A stretch of 64,000 bases of DNA from NCBI GenBank assembly GCA_958510875.1, contig OY294067.1, forward strand, positions 247,209,736 to 247,273,735, given 5' to 3'. The notes below the pieces were generated by a model. The model saw nothing but the letters and a program-made list of their open reading frames with translations, was not told the origin of the DNA and did no database searches. A program made the translations under genes and the position numbers. The stretch comes from Endomychus coccineus (lineage: Eukaryota > Arthropoda > Insecta > Coleoptera > Endomychidae). This document shows, piece after piece, positions 47,203 through 57,726 of this stretch (the first letter of the stretch is position 1; every line of letters starts with the position of its first letter).

Positions 47203-47516
47203 CAGTTGACACCCGTGAATACCAGGAAATCGAAGTCAAGCGTATGGAGGCAGTTTACAAACTTTTGCGTTTATTTTTGACGCCAAATCCAAACTGGAAG
47301 AATCCCAGTTCCAAAGGCTGGTACAAGAACAGTCCAGTTGGACAGAATACAATATCTCCCTGGTTCAAATCCGCTGCATCATTGATTGGAATTGATGTCA
47401 AAAAGATCAAAATAACAAATCATTCTGCAAGGGCCAGTGCTGTTTCAACTTCAGCCAAAACGGGAATTGGAGATAGAAAACAGTATATTCTTCAATTTTA
47501 CATAAGTTTTGATTAA
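47203..47516 (+). pseudogene. Crypton-type tyrosine recombinase fragment (DUF3504-like)
   Basis: A first frame gives VNTRKSKSSVWRQFTNFC, like the start of the core-binding domain. The next frame (MEAVYKLL... from 47244) runs NPSSKGWYKNSPVGQNTISP, WFKSAASLIGID and KITNHSARASAVSTSA. This matches the C-terminal catalytic part of the ZMYM/QRICH1/KCTD1-related recombinase domain descended from Cryptons (family W-F-x-x-x-PVGKN-x-L and TNHSVRKT, with the H-x-x-R pair). The middle of the protein is deleted, and the nucleophile Tyr region after residue 80 is lost. It differs from the recombinase at 41417-41745 and so comes from another lineage. Confidence 0.7.
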
Positions 47517-49470
47517 CTACAAGTGGTAGAAAATTGTTTTTCTTGCGTTTATATTAACGTGCGTTATGCGCACTTTAATGGTATGGAATTCATAACCAGC
47601 GTCAGCAAGCATCAATCATAGGAGACTGTGATCATTGTATTTTGACACTTCAAAACATCAGAAAAACTCGCGTTTTGTTGCAATAAAGAATATTGCACAG
47701 CCAGTAAAACCAATAAAATTCTTTGTTTGAAAAATGAATCGATTTGAAAATCATACTATATGCAAAATATGCATGAAATTGTCTGATGTAATGATAAATC
47801 ATCGTACCATGACTTATTTATTCGCATTAATAGAGGATTGTAGCTCCAACTTGGAGAAAGAAAATTTGTTCCGAATTGTCCACGGATAATTGCATCTAAA
47901 CTACGCAAAATTCAAAGTACTGAATGGCAAAAGGTAAATAAATTTGTGTCTAAATATTATATATATTTTATTAGACATAGACACTCAATTGAAAACATTC
48001 AAAGTCCTGCATTTTCGCCATTAAGAAGAGAGGAGGTGTCCGAAGAATATAGAAAACATCTTAGCTTTGTAATTAAAATGTATCAGAACTAAATATTATG
48101 TGAACAAATAGAAACCAGTCTGTCAAAAATGGTCTCTTATTGTAAACGTCAAAAAATGTCCAGTATAATTCGATGTTGGGTAACCCACGAGAAAAAAATG
48201 TCCACTAAAATACCTCCGTTGCCATGGTGATCTGTCAAAATAACGTATTTTGATTGGTTCAAAATTACAGGTGTGGAATTTTCACGGATAAATCCCTTTC
48301 GAACTTTTCTGAATCGATTTCGACTGTTTTGGAGAGGTGTGCGCGTATGTGCTTGCGTGGGTACGTATATTTCAATTGGTCATATGATTTAAATTTAGCA
48401 GTTCGCTTCGTAGTCTCGTTTTGAGTGGTATCTTTGACATCCATTCTCAGATTTTAGTATCGAATTATAGTATGTTATTGAACCATAATGACAACAGTGA
48501 TTGCCTGGTAATAAAAATATATCACACGCATACATTCAACCAACGGAAGGGTCCGAAATTCGCATTTCCAGATGTAATGACGTTGTAGCGGTGTATGCAT
48601 AGTGGACATGGTTGCTAAGAATCGGAAAAAAAGGGAGAAGAAATTTGAAATTTATTAAAAGCAGATTGTCAAAAATATCTCCTATTATTAATAGAATTAG
48701 AAGTGAAAAAGTGTTTTATTCTCCTATTTCGATTGATCAACGTGATACCAACAACGTCATCTACGTGTGAAGATATAGATTGTGTTCACTCTATGGTGTA
48801 GTGTGGATAATTGAGCTGCCAGAATAAAAAATGATGGTTGGAATCAACGAACTCGGAGAGTTCGTTGGTTGGAATAGTGTCAATTGTCGATAAAATATGC
48901 ATACGAATATAGGTTCTTCTAAGATGTGCTGAATCAACAAAAGAATAGATTGGATTTGTACGAGGTAAAAACTTTATTACAACTACAGCTAGCCATTTTT
49001 GTAGTTACAACTTTACAGATAATGATTGTTTTTGTTTATATCATGGTCTGGAAACGTCTCGAAAACAATTAAAACCTAGTAATCTGCTTCCAGTGGTGAT
49101 CATAAAACACAATTCTTCAAAGCAAGTTGCTATATCATGAGCTTCACATTGACCTAATGATTATACCTTTGCTCATATACCAGTGTATCATTAGTATCCT
49201 TCAAATGTTATGTAAGAAACTGAAACATGCTTCACAATTTGTTTTTAAAAAACAATTCTATTTAGAATCACCATGAAAATCAGGAGCTACTTATTTTATC
49301 AAATTAATGAATCTTTAACATGTAATTTTGCGTCACTTCAACATAACGATAATCTGAATGTTAATAATTTGTTTAATCGAAATCTCTAACATAATAATTC
49401 GAATTTCTCATTGTATTTGTTGGTGAGTTTCATCACGCTGCGCTAGAGTGTACAACAATGAATATTCACT
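47517..49470. other. Spacer with a weak zinc-finger-like frame
   Basis: From 47734 a frame reads MNRFENHTICKICMKLSDVM. The C-x-x-C is reminiscent of ZAD-type zinc fingers of insects, but the second Cys pair is not seen before the stop, so no call is made. A perfect 10 bp hairpin (CAACGAACTC / GAGTTCGTTG with a GGA loop) lies at 48845-48867. Confidence 0.35.
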
Positions 49471-49473
49471 ATA

Positions 49474-50460
49474 AATAAGAAACAATACATCTTATGCACT
49501 AAAACATCGTAAACATACCGATGACTTTTCAGCAACCAAGTAGCCATCATCAGAGTAAAATGAATTAGAAATCAAAAGTAAAAGAGTAAACAAGGGTTAC
49601 CCTCTGCTGGAGATAAATTTGGATTTATTAAACTGCTTTATCGCTCATACATTCTCATCCCTTTAAAATTATTCAGATCTTTATCTTCACTGTGTTTTGG
49701 GAGTGATAAACTTTCTTGAGAAATGGTATGACCTGTATTTAAAATATGTTTGGCAAACGCTGATTTATCCCATGTTTTCTTCATGTACCGGTTAGAATGT
49801 TCTTTCCAGTTTGACCCATATAGTATTTGTTGGGAATTGTATCGAAGGTGTTGCCCAAACGGTTTTTCAGTTTGTTCTCACATCCGTAGATGGGTTGTAT
49901 AGCAAAGTTGCGAATAAAATTATTGAATTTATTGATGACTGAAGGATGATAAGTGAAACTTGCAAATCTTATTGAACTATTTGAAAGTTTGTAAATTAGT
50001 TCTCTTTTTTTGTTTGGAGATTGAATTATTGATCAAAGGTTTGTCCTTACCATGGTCCAACGAATTTTTCGCTGAAGTTTTCAACTCCGTTTGTTATAAA
50101 TTCGCTGGTTCAAAGGGATGTTCAGTATTCTATGAATAAGACTAACAACTGGAGCTATTTTATAATTGATTGGTGTAACACGCAGGAATATATCTATTTG
50201 TTTAAGTGGGTTCTCTGTATAAGTTCATATCCAAGGAAGATGGTTATCTATTTCTATTTCTACAGTGAATTCTTGTGATTCAAATTGGCTATTAGGCATG
50301 TTCCAAAATTCATGTAATTCGGAATCTTCACTTATAATGTCGAAAATATCATTCATATGTCTATGCCAAAATTTTCGAAACTGATTTAAGTTTAATTTTA
50401 AAAAAGGTTTCACACTACAAATAAACAAGCAGATGTGCATTGGACAATCCATTATCACCT
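49474..50460 (-). pseudogene. Penelope-like element: RT and GIY-YIG remnants
   Basis: Reading leftward, the open frame 50225-50458 carries QFRKFWHRHMNDIFDIISED, the RT catalytic block, in which the usual YVDD has become HMND, and then FTVEIEIDNHLPW. Further along, frames give PSVINKFNNFIRNFAIQPI, FGQHLRYNSQQILYGSNW and AKHILNTGHTISQESLSLPK, the last belonging to the GIY-YIG endonuclease. The terminal family sequence follows at 49474-49570. This is the most complete copy of the family in the window, yet the catalytic change and frameshifts make it inactive. Confidence 0.82.
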
Positions 50461-51234
50461 TTTTCGCGAATAATTTTTTAAAGCGAATTTTTCCAACTTT
50501 CAGACGATTTCAGATAGCCCGAGCAGCTCACCCTCTATATAGGGGAGAATGAGACAAGTGTCCTATACTTTTACCTGTATCCTCGCAATTATCGAATAGC
50601 TGGTACTGCAGTTAGACATTGCATAAACAATACAGCCGAATCTTCCACACTCCTTGAGATTGGAGTGAATTTTGAGGTAGTAATTTCAAATCTCTCTTAT
50701 CAGTCATCGATTCGGATATAATTGAAATTGTTCTACCACGAAACTACAAAGTACATGAATAAATTAATCATAACTTCAAGACCAGCTAATCGAATTGAAG
50801 TTTCATTGAAGTGGGTCACTGTTGTATATTGCATTTGAAGCATGAAACATATTTGTTTCACTGAACATGAGGAATTGAATATATTATGACCAATCCCTCA
50901 CAATGAGATTATCTAGAATCGATAATAACTACTATGTACCAATATTGTGTTAGTGCAATGAATTCGTGAAAAAACTTTTAACACAGAACTGTCAGAACTA
51001 CAGATCTGAAGACTGTCAGAAATACTTCAAGGGGTGAAATATCTTTTAAAAATTGAATATATTTGAAGATTTCAAGAGGTTTTGCATTAAATTCTGAAGA
51101 GTAGTAGCATTGTTTCGAAAATTAATCCTGAAGTTTTTTGAAGTATTGGGAATTAAATCTGTATCTTGTGTCCTTTTTTAGAATCAAGTCGAAACCAGTA
51201 TCAGTGCGAGCAATAAACTATGAAATTCATTATT
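50461..51234. other. Unannotated spacer
   Basis: No recognised motif. Confidence 0.4.
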
Positions 51235-51796
51235 GATAAGAGATAATCCACTAAGAATACTTTTGAAGTACTGAGAACCTTCCAGCTACCAAGTAGCCAT
51301 CGTCAGAGTAAACAAAATTGTAAATCAAAATGTGCCTGTTCAAATATTATTTGGGGATAACACCTTTGATAACGTTCCCGATTTCAACAAATTCGGGATT
51401 TACAAAATCAATTGTCAGTAGTGTTCAAAATGCTATGTGGGTCAAACTAGAAGCACATATACAGAAAAATAATGATGAAACATCAGCGGTAGCCGAACAT
51501 ATTCTGAATACAGGTCACACCATTTCTCAAGAAAGTTTATCAGTTCTAAAACACAGTACAGACAAATATCTAGGTAATTTAGAAGGGATTGAAATGTATA
51601 AACGAAAAGGCAATTTATTAAAATCCGATTTATCTCCAGCTGAGGGTAACCCATTGTTTACATTATCATCCCCAAATAGTATTTAAACAGGCACATTTCG
51701 ATTCATAATTCAGTTCACTCTGATGATGACTACTTGGTAGCGAAAGGTCCTACTTTAATAGCATTCTTAGAGACTAAGGGTTATTATTTCTTATCA
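51235..51796 (+). mobile_element. Short Penelope-like copy with inverted termini
   Basis: The left terminus near 51240-51320 (CTACCAAGTAGCCATCGTC) and the right terminus near 51717-51796 (GATGACTACTTGGTAGCG) are inverted copies of the family's terminal sequence. Between them, rightward, lies the GIY-YIG part: a frame with FGIYKIN near 51390 and KCYVGQTRS near 51430, then AEHILNTGHTISQESLSVLK and a lysine-rich end in the open frame 51330-51686. The RT is absent. The frame shifts near 51450. PLEs are known for variable, sometimes inverted, terminal repeats. Confidence 0.75.
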
Positions 51797-51959
51797 ATAG
51801 TGTTATAATATATCCACAGTGTGAAGTCTTCTATAGTTTATTATGAAATTTATATAAAATCAAATATATCCTGAAACCATAATGAAATTCCGAAACCTAA
51901 TACTAGCATCAATTCAAGAACCATGGATCATTAAGAACATATTGTGTGAATTAGGGGCT
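51797..51959. other. Short spacer
   Basis: No recognised motif. Confidence 0.35.
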
Positions 51960-53900
51960 AAGTAGAAGGTCAAAGAGACCCAAAAGCGAGTGGTATCAGA
52001 GGTTTGATAGGTTCAGACGCTACACCACTTCTCGAGTGGTGCATAGCGGATCTGACTGTGATAGCAGGTGACCTCCTCCTGGAGGGGATATGATAACCAC
52101 GAGGTTCCAACAAGGAAATTGGGTTAATTGGTCAGGTACTGCGAGGGGAATGGCCTGCTTTTGGTTGTTGGTTATGATGCCAACTCACATCACCTGATGT
52201 GGGGCAGCCTCGACACTAATCACCGTGGCAGAGCTCTGCTCGAGTTCTTGGCTACTACCAACCTTGAAATTCTCATTAAAAGGAAGGAGCTAACGTTTGT
52301 TAACGTTGTTAGAGGGAAGGTATATGCTCCCAAACTCTCTTGAGACACATTATAGGCTGGAGAGTCTCAAAAAACCTTCTATCTCTGATCATTCTCGAAT
52401 TTCATTTGGTGTTTCAGGTGCCCTGGGAAAACAGGAGAGCCGGTTTAGGAATCCCAGACGTTTCAACTGAAAGGACTTTCAGAAGAGCCTGCAGGAAAAT
52501 CTGAAAACGTTCCCGAAGAAAATTAACTAGATGAATGAAATAGAGGAGGCAGCGGATCTTTTGCAGAATGGAATAACATAAGCCTACGTGAATAACTGTT
52601 CCCGTAGCAAGGATAGAGGAAGCTACAACATGTCATGGTGCAATAATCTACTAAACGCAGATGAAGATAGAGTCAGCTAGCACTTTGTTCAAGAAAGCCC
52701 GCAGAACTGACCAAGAATCAGGCTGGACAGCCTGGTGGGAATCACAAAAGAACTAGGGGGGCAAGTGAGATCAACTCATGAAGAAAACTGGCGAGCCTTC
52801 TGCAGTGAAATTGAAACAGGTGAATACGCAGCTGGACTGAAAAAGATACTAGCTAGAAACTCGGGAGCTCAGCTAGGAGCCATAGCCATTCTCCCGGTCC
52901 TGCTATTTAGGGAACTGAAGGAGATCGCCGGCTCCTTCGTGAAACTTGCTAGGGCTAGCCTGGTTAGAGCACACATTCCGCTTGCATTGCGCACGTCTGA
53001 AGTAGACTCCATTCCGAAAATAGGTAAGAAAAGCTACACCACTTCCAAAGATTTTGAACTCATCTGCCTGACATCCTTTATACTGAAGACCATGGGAAGA
53101 CTAATTGATCGGTACATCAAAAATGAAGTACTGAGCTCGAACCCACTGTGAGCTCCTACAGTGAAGGTCACTCGACGGAATCTGCCCTACACTCAGCAGT
53201 CTTCCTCATTGAAAATCAGGCAGAAGGGAGGATTTGCAGTGAGAGCGTTCTCAAATATAGAAGGCACCTTCAACAATACCACAAACGAAAGTATCTGCAA
53301 AGCCCTCAAGGATAAAGGAGTTCCTAATTTAGTAAGCACTTGGATTCAGAACATGCTGGAAAACAAGTCTCCAAGTCTCCAGAGGTGACACCAGGATTAG
53401 TGGGTCTGTGGAAAACGGATGTTCGCAAGGAGAAGTATCCTCACCTACCATCCGGAACATATTAGTCTATGGTGGCTTGAGGAAAGTAGCCAACCTGGGA
53501 TTTCACGTGTCATGCCGACGACATACATAATTGCCAGAGGTAAATTTCTGAACACTCTGATGAACCTAAAACAATCAGCCCTGACTGCACTAAATGAATG
53601 GTTCAGTGATAAAGGGTTGACGATTAACCCTTTAAGAAAACAGAAAGTGTAGTTCTCACTAAGGAGTACAAAACAGTATTCACCAGGGAATTGACCATAG
53701 CAGGTCAGGTGAATATAATTAGCGACCAAGCTAGATACCTATTAGTTATTTTAGAGAAGAAATGTCTGAGGAAACACAACAAATTGTAACTATTTCTCTC
53801 TACAATCGGCCGGATAGTTAGCAAATAGAAAGACGCGTGGAACATAACTAATAAGCGTCGAGTATATTGACGGACCGCTCTGCTCAATAACTCGAAAAGG
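51960..53900 (+). pseudogene. Jockey/R1/I-type LINE: endonuclease and reverse transcriptase
   Basis: In order: near 52150 LLVVGYDANSHHLMWGSLDT, the AP-endonuclease catalytic block (family G-x-DANAHH-x-x-WGS), then NHRGRALLEFLATTNLEIL. The open frame 52735-53151 holds SIPKIGKKSYTTSKDFELIC (family IPKPGR-x-SYTT), SFILKTMGRLIDRYIKNEVL, and a stop at the point where H-x-x-Q-H-A-Y usually follows. Next, FAVRAFSNIEGTFNNTT near 53230 (family FLDIEGAFDN, with the catalytic Asp changed to Asn) and GWLRKV near 53475. The YADD block is partly lost near 53510. RNase H not seen. Higher GC than the flanks. Same clade as 32500-34590 but an independent 3'-truncated or rearranged copy. Confidence 0.87.
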
Positions 53901-54852
53901 GCTCGAGGTACTACTTTGAATTTTTATGCCAGTATATTTCGAGCATCATGTCTAGCTTGTGTCAAAATTTTAAGTGGATTGCATCTACCGTTTAACCGCT
54001 AACGCTCATTCCGTCTTAATAAAATCTTCTTTCATATGAACCCCAAGTGAAGTTTTATTATATGTTTCTTTGAAAATAATTTCGACTATTATTCCAATAT
54101 ATTTAATGCTGGATAGTAAGCTGAGATCATTCAATCCCTCCTGATCCATGGTTGACCTCAACTACGTCGGCTTTCTATTTTAGGTACTGAATGGTTCAGA
54201 TATTACGTTTGTAATAGGCCTTACATAAAGGAAAGAATTTTCAGTAAGCATGTTTTGATATAGAAGGAATATATTAACTTTTGGTTTGAATAATTACATA
54301 TTTTAAAATAACAAAAACTGATTAGATCTAATATTTATTTAAAATTACTCAAATAAATTTGTAAATGAATCAAATATTTTTCCTAAGTGTAGTAGTAAAA
54401 ACAAATTCAGAAGTGCTCTCAGTAAGACACATAGTCTAATTGATTGATCAATACTAATCGACTATTGATATTTCTAATATGCGATATACTTCAAAGACCG
54501 TGGATATTCCTGAAATTTATGTTACAAATGATCCGATTTCTTAAAACATTGAATTACCTCAATGAAAATTAAATAATCAAATGACAACTATTTCAGAGAA
54601 GGATATCTTAGTCAATTAAACACTAAATGAAACATAAATACATGAAGTCACTCCTGAACTACTTTGAGAACGGTGCAGACTTTGAATCGGTTAATTTTTT
54701 TTTCAAATACTACAGACTTGTGCTCTTATGTTGAATTCATCACGGTTTGGATTCAAATGCAGTGTGCAATGTTACTATTAAAAGTTGAATTATCCAAATT
54801 ATTCACCGTATAGTGTCTAGTTTCGTTACTACCATACATTTGACTTTAATAG
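53901..54852. other. Unannotated AT-rich spacer
   Basis: No recognised motif. Confidence 0.4.
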
Positions 54853-54854
54853 TA

Positions 54855-55519
54855 CCGGGATATCAAAAATTATCTTGGCCAAGGGTGGTTGTGGAATGTA
54901 AAACGTGCCTTACTTTAAATTTTTGAATATGTTTTGTTGTGTCAGAATCTGTTAAGTCATTGTGCTGAAATTTTCTAATCCAGTTTTCGAATCATGTCTC
55001 TTACCACACAGCACAAAATGTTCATGATTGAAGCCTATTTTCGAACGGGTGCGCTAGTTAATGGAAATTGGCAATACAGTCAACGTTTGTGTTTGGACAA
55101 TTTTCGAGAGCACTTCTCAAACGTGGCAATATTACCGAACAATTTTTATGCGTGCCTTACAAATTGTGTTGAAGTGTTTCGCGAAACTGGTTGCGTGACT
55201 CATAAAAAAGGTGCTGGTAGACCAAGAGTTCGTACAGAAGAAGTTGTCAATGACATTGAAAACATTTAGCATGAGGATGCGCGTCAACTTGTGCATCGAA
55301 CAAAACGGGGGACATTTCGAACAATTACTGTAATTAATTTTTTCTTGTTACCAAAACCCTTATTTCATAATTTGTCTACAACTGAAATAAATAGGTATGA
55401 AATTTGTAGGTTATTGATGATGGCAGTGTGACAGTGACATAATTATTTCAAACGTAAAGTAAGACACACGTTTTAGATTCCACAACCACCCTTGACCAAG
55501 ATAATTTTTGATATCCCGG
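54855..55519 (+). mobile_element. Deletion derivative of a TIR transposon (CCGGGATATC ends)
   Basis: CCGGGATATC at 54855 and GATATCCCGG ending at 55519 are perfect 10 bp inverted repeats extending about 65 bp with few changes. TA flanks both ends (54853-54854 and 55520-55521). The family is shared with 6802-7804. This 665 bp copy still holds the two extremes of a transposase gene. Confidence 0.9.
54994..55334 (+). pseudogene. DUF4817-type transposase: HTH joined to C-terminal tail
   Basis: The frame from ATG 54994 reads MSLTTQHKMFMIEAYFRTGA, an N-terminal DUF4817 helix-turn-helix, then NFREHFSNVAILPNNFYACL and ETGCVTHKKGAGRPRVRTEE with the usual G-R-P-R linker, and stops at 55267-55269. Three bases later a frame gives VNLCIEQNGGHFEQLL and stops at 55334, which is the family's C-terminal tail (CIE-x-x-GGHFE-x-LL). 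The whole DDE domain, about 750 bp, is deleted between. Such derivatives could only move if an intact relative supplied the enzyme. Confidence 0.85.
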
Positions 55520-55521
55520 TA

Positions 55522-56559
55522 TGTCGGTTTTAAAGGTTGATACTTTTGGTTTTAGCGGCCTGTTGAAACTAATTATTACGCTTGCGGAAAATTGATTGCA
55601 GTCAATGAAACTATCATAATTTTTTGCCTAAGAAATATTTTAATCTACGGGGAATGCTGTTCTAGGTTTAAACAGGTACGAAATCAACTTCATTACTTCA
55701 AGCTAATATGTAGGTATCATTATCATGCCTACTACACGGTTATTAAGCTGTCAGAGCAGGGATTATGATGGAGGGATAACTTCGTTCGTATAATTTATAA
55801 ATACAGAACAGGAGGTTAGCTTAATATAACATCAGTAACACCTTTCCACAAGGTTGTTGCCTCTGTAATACCAAGTAATATAAATGAATGTCGTATCATG
55901 TTAAGATACGGTTGATAAATACATACATATAATTATGTACTGTAGCGTTGTTATGTAACGTGTGACAGTTTATTTATCACTCAATGTTTGTTAGTTGGGT
56001 CGGACAGATTTTGGCAATGACATTCATTCGAAATTCAGTAAATATTCATTTACAGATTAATATTACGGATTGAAGTTCTTCAATATGATCAGGCGATATG
56101 ATATTATTGGGAAAAAGTCTAACCATAATACTAGAAATTATAGGCAGGAAACATCGAAACGGCTCGGGTATCAGCGCTGCTTCTCATACTACGAGAATTC
56201 AGCTGATTCTTAGGATAATTTTTCTCATTTTGGCATTCATTAAAAACTTTGAGAGCTCTCGGTGATAGATAATTCAGAACATACAGCAACGTCATGTTTA
56301 TTTGTTAGTTTAGTACTCATTGATCCAATATAACACCAGCTCACTACATGGCCAAGTGGAGGTAACTACAAATTGAGTTCATCCGAGATGACCACCACAC
56401 TGAAGGTTTGGTGTACAGGGTGCATCAATTGGTTATATGAATGTAGTATCTCCGTTAATATTCGAGATAGAAAAAATTCATCACCCGCGTCTGCTTTTTT
56501 TGAGACCAATTCAAAGGAGTTTACAAACTTGCTATTCTGTGAGTTGTTTTGGCGTCACA
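55522..56559. other. Spacer
   Basis: No gene recognised. TACAGGGTGCATCAATTG near 56413 resembles the TACAGGGTG ends of DUF4817-type transposons, but no partner end was found nearby. Confidence 0.4.
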
Positions 56560-57158
56560 AGTTTTTATTTCGCTTAATATCAAAGATATTGCTGAACTGT
56601 ATAAATACATCATATTTCCACTTCCTTACAAGGAATCCATTAGCGTAGTCAAAATCTATAATGGATCTTCATATATAAATGACATAAAAGGTAATACAGA
56701 CAATTTTATAACATTACCATATATTCCGGAGACCTCAGAGGAAATTTAGAAATGTTTGAAAAAAAGTATGATATGAATGTCGTGTATAAGCCTACTAAAA
56801 TATTTCTCAAATCTAAAACCTTTGATACTTAAAGATAAACAAACCCACACAGTATACAAATTTGTTTAGATTGCGATGGGACTTATACTGGAATCTCTGA
56901 GCAATATTTACAAAAAAAGAATGTATGGCTATAAGTATAGCACAAGAAACAAAAACTCAGAAAATTCCCCTTGCTGAACACTGCTTTGAGTATAACCTTG
57001 AATTCGATTACAATAATGTTAATATTTTAATTGAGGAAACCAATTATTATGAAAGATCTATTCTGGAGATGATTCACATAAAACGTGACTCCAAATCTGT
57101 AAATCATAGGACAGATATTCAGACACTAAGTCAGATTTATACTACCTTAATAAATTAA
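56560..57158 (+). pseudogene. Penelope-like element (second clade): GIY-YIG C-terminus
   Basis: A frame from 56549 ends with NFITLPYIPETSEEI, matching the FITLPYIPGLSEKI linker that precedes the GIY-YIG domain in many PLEs. Shifted frames continue KPLILKDKQTHTVYKFV (family LKDK...HVVYKI-x-C) and YKKRMYGYKYSTRNKN. The open frame 56925-57158 gives IPLAEHCFEYNLEFDYNNVN, NYYERSILEMIHIKRD and NHRTDIQTLSQIY, the family's C-terminal end before a natural stop at 57158. It is clearly a different PLE clade from the copies at 21.7, 49.5 and 51.2 kb. RT upstream not found. A hammerhead-like core follows at 57550. Confidence 0.85.
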
Positions 57159-57549
57159 AACTCTTGCAAATTCCTACATGCCTCTTCATAATGTTGAAAG
57201 TATATTTTAGGTAGAATGTCAATAGAATATTTCCAATAAGAAAAAAGGTTTGTCAGCTTTTTCTATTAGCTCGTACATCTAACATCTGGTTTGAAAGTGG
57301 ATACTTGAACCTAACGTTCTCGTTTCTCTAGTCCTTCATAGACTTTGTTGACATGAAACGCATTTATTAAGAGTACTGCTTAACAGTGAATTCTTGATAT
57401 ATTATACTCATAACATTGATGTGTTACAATTTCGATTGTTCGTGTTTCTATTCGTTTCGGCGACGTGAACATTTTAATTGAGATTGGTGCTATAAGGACG
57501 CTTTGTGTAATACAACTTGTTCTAAGTAATCCAGTTTTAGACATAATAA

Positions 57550-57591
57550 GTTTTCTGATGATGGTCGTGAGACCGAAACGTACGTAAAGAC
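57550..57591 (+). ncRNA. Hammerhead ribozyme core, PLE-associated
   Basis: All core blocks are in place: CTGATGA (57555-57561); stem II GGTC (57563-57566), GTGA loop and GACC (57571-57574), with one unpaired T at 57562; and GAA (57575-57577). Stem III is the loop-less palindrome ACGT+ACGT (57578-57585), with A at the cleavage position 57586. Stem I pairs GTTTT (57550-57554) with AAGAC (57587-57591), including one G-T wobble. A self-complementary stem III without a loop suggests cleavage as a dimer. Hammerheads are known in PLE terminal repeats, and this one lies about 390 bp past the end of a PLE coding region. Activity is not shown. Confidence 0.65.
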
Positions 57592-57726
57592 GCGAAAATA
57601 TGAAGCGTAAGTGTTAATGTGACCTATTTCCCGAGAATTTATATATAAATCAACAAATAATAAAAATAGTATTGACACTATTTTAATAAATCTATATTAA
57701 ATATTAAAATATCGAAAACAACATAA

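Noticed and set aside
47734..47910. Zinc-finger-like frame with C-x-x-C
   Set aside because: Only one Cys pair is visible and the frame stops early; no family can be supported.
51717..51760. Hammerhead-like CTGATGATG...GTAGCGAAAGG at a PLE terminus
   Set aside because: Core letters and stem II can be matched, but stems I and III do not pair convincingly in any copy, so it is not listed as an RNA feature.
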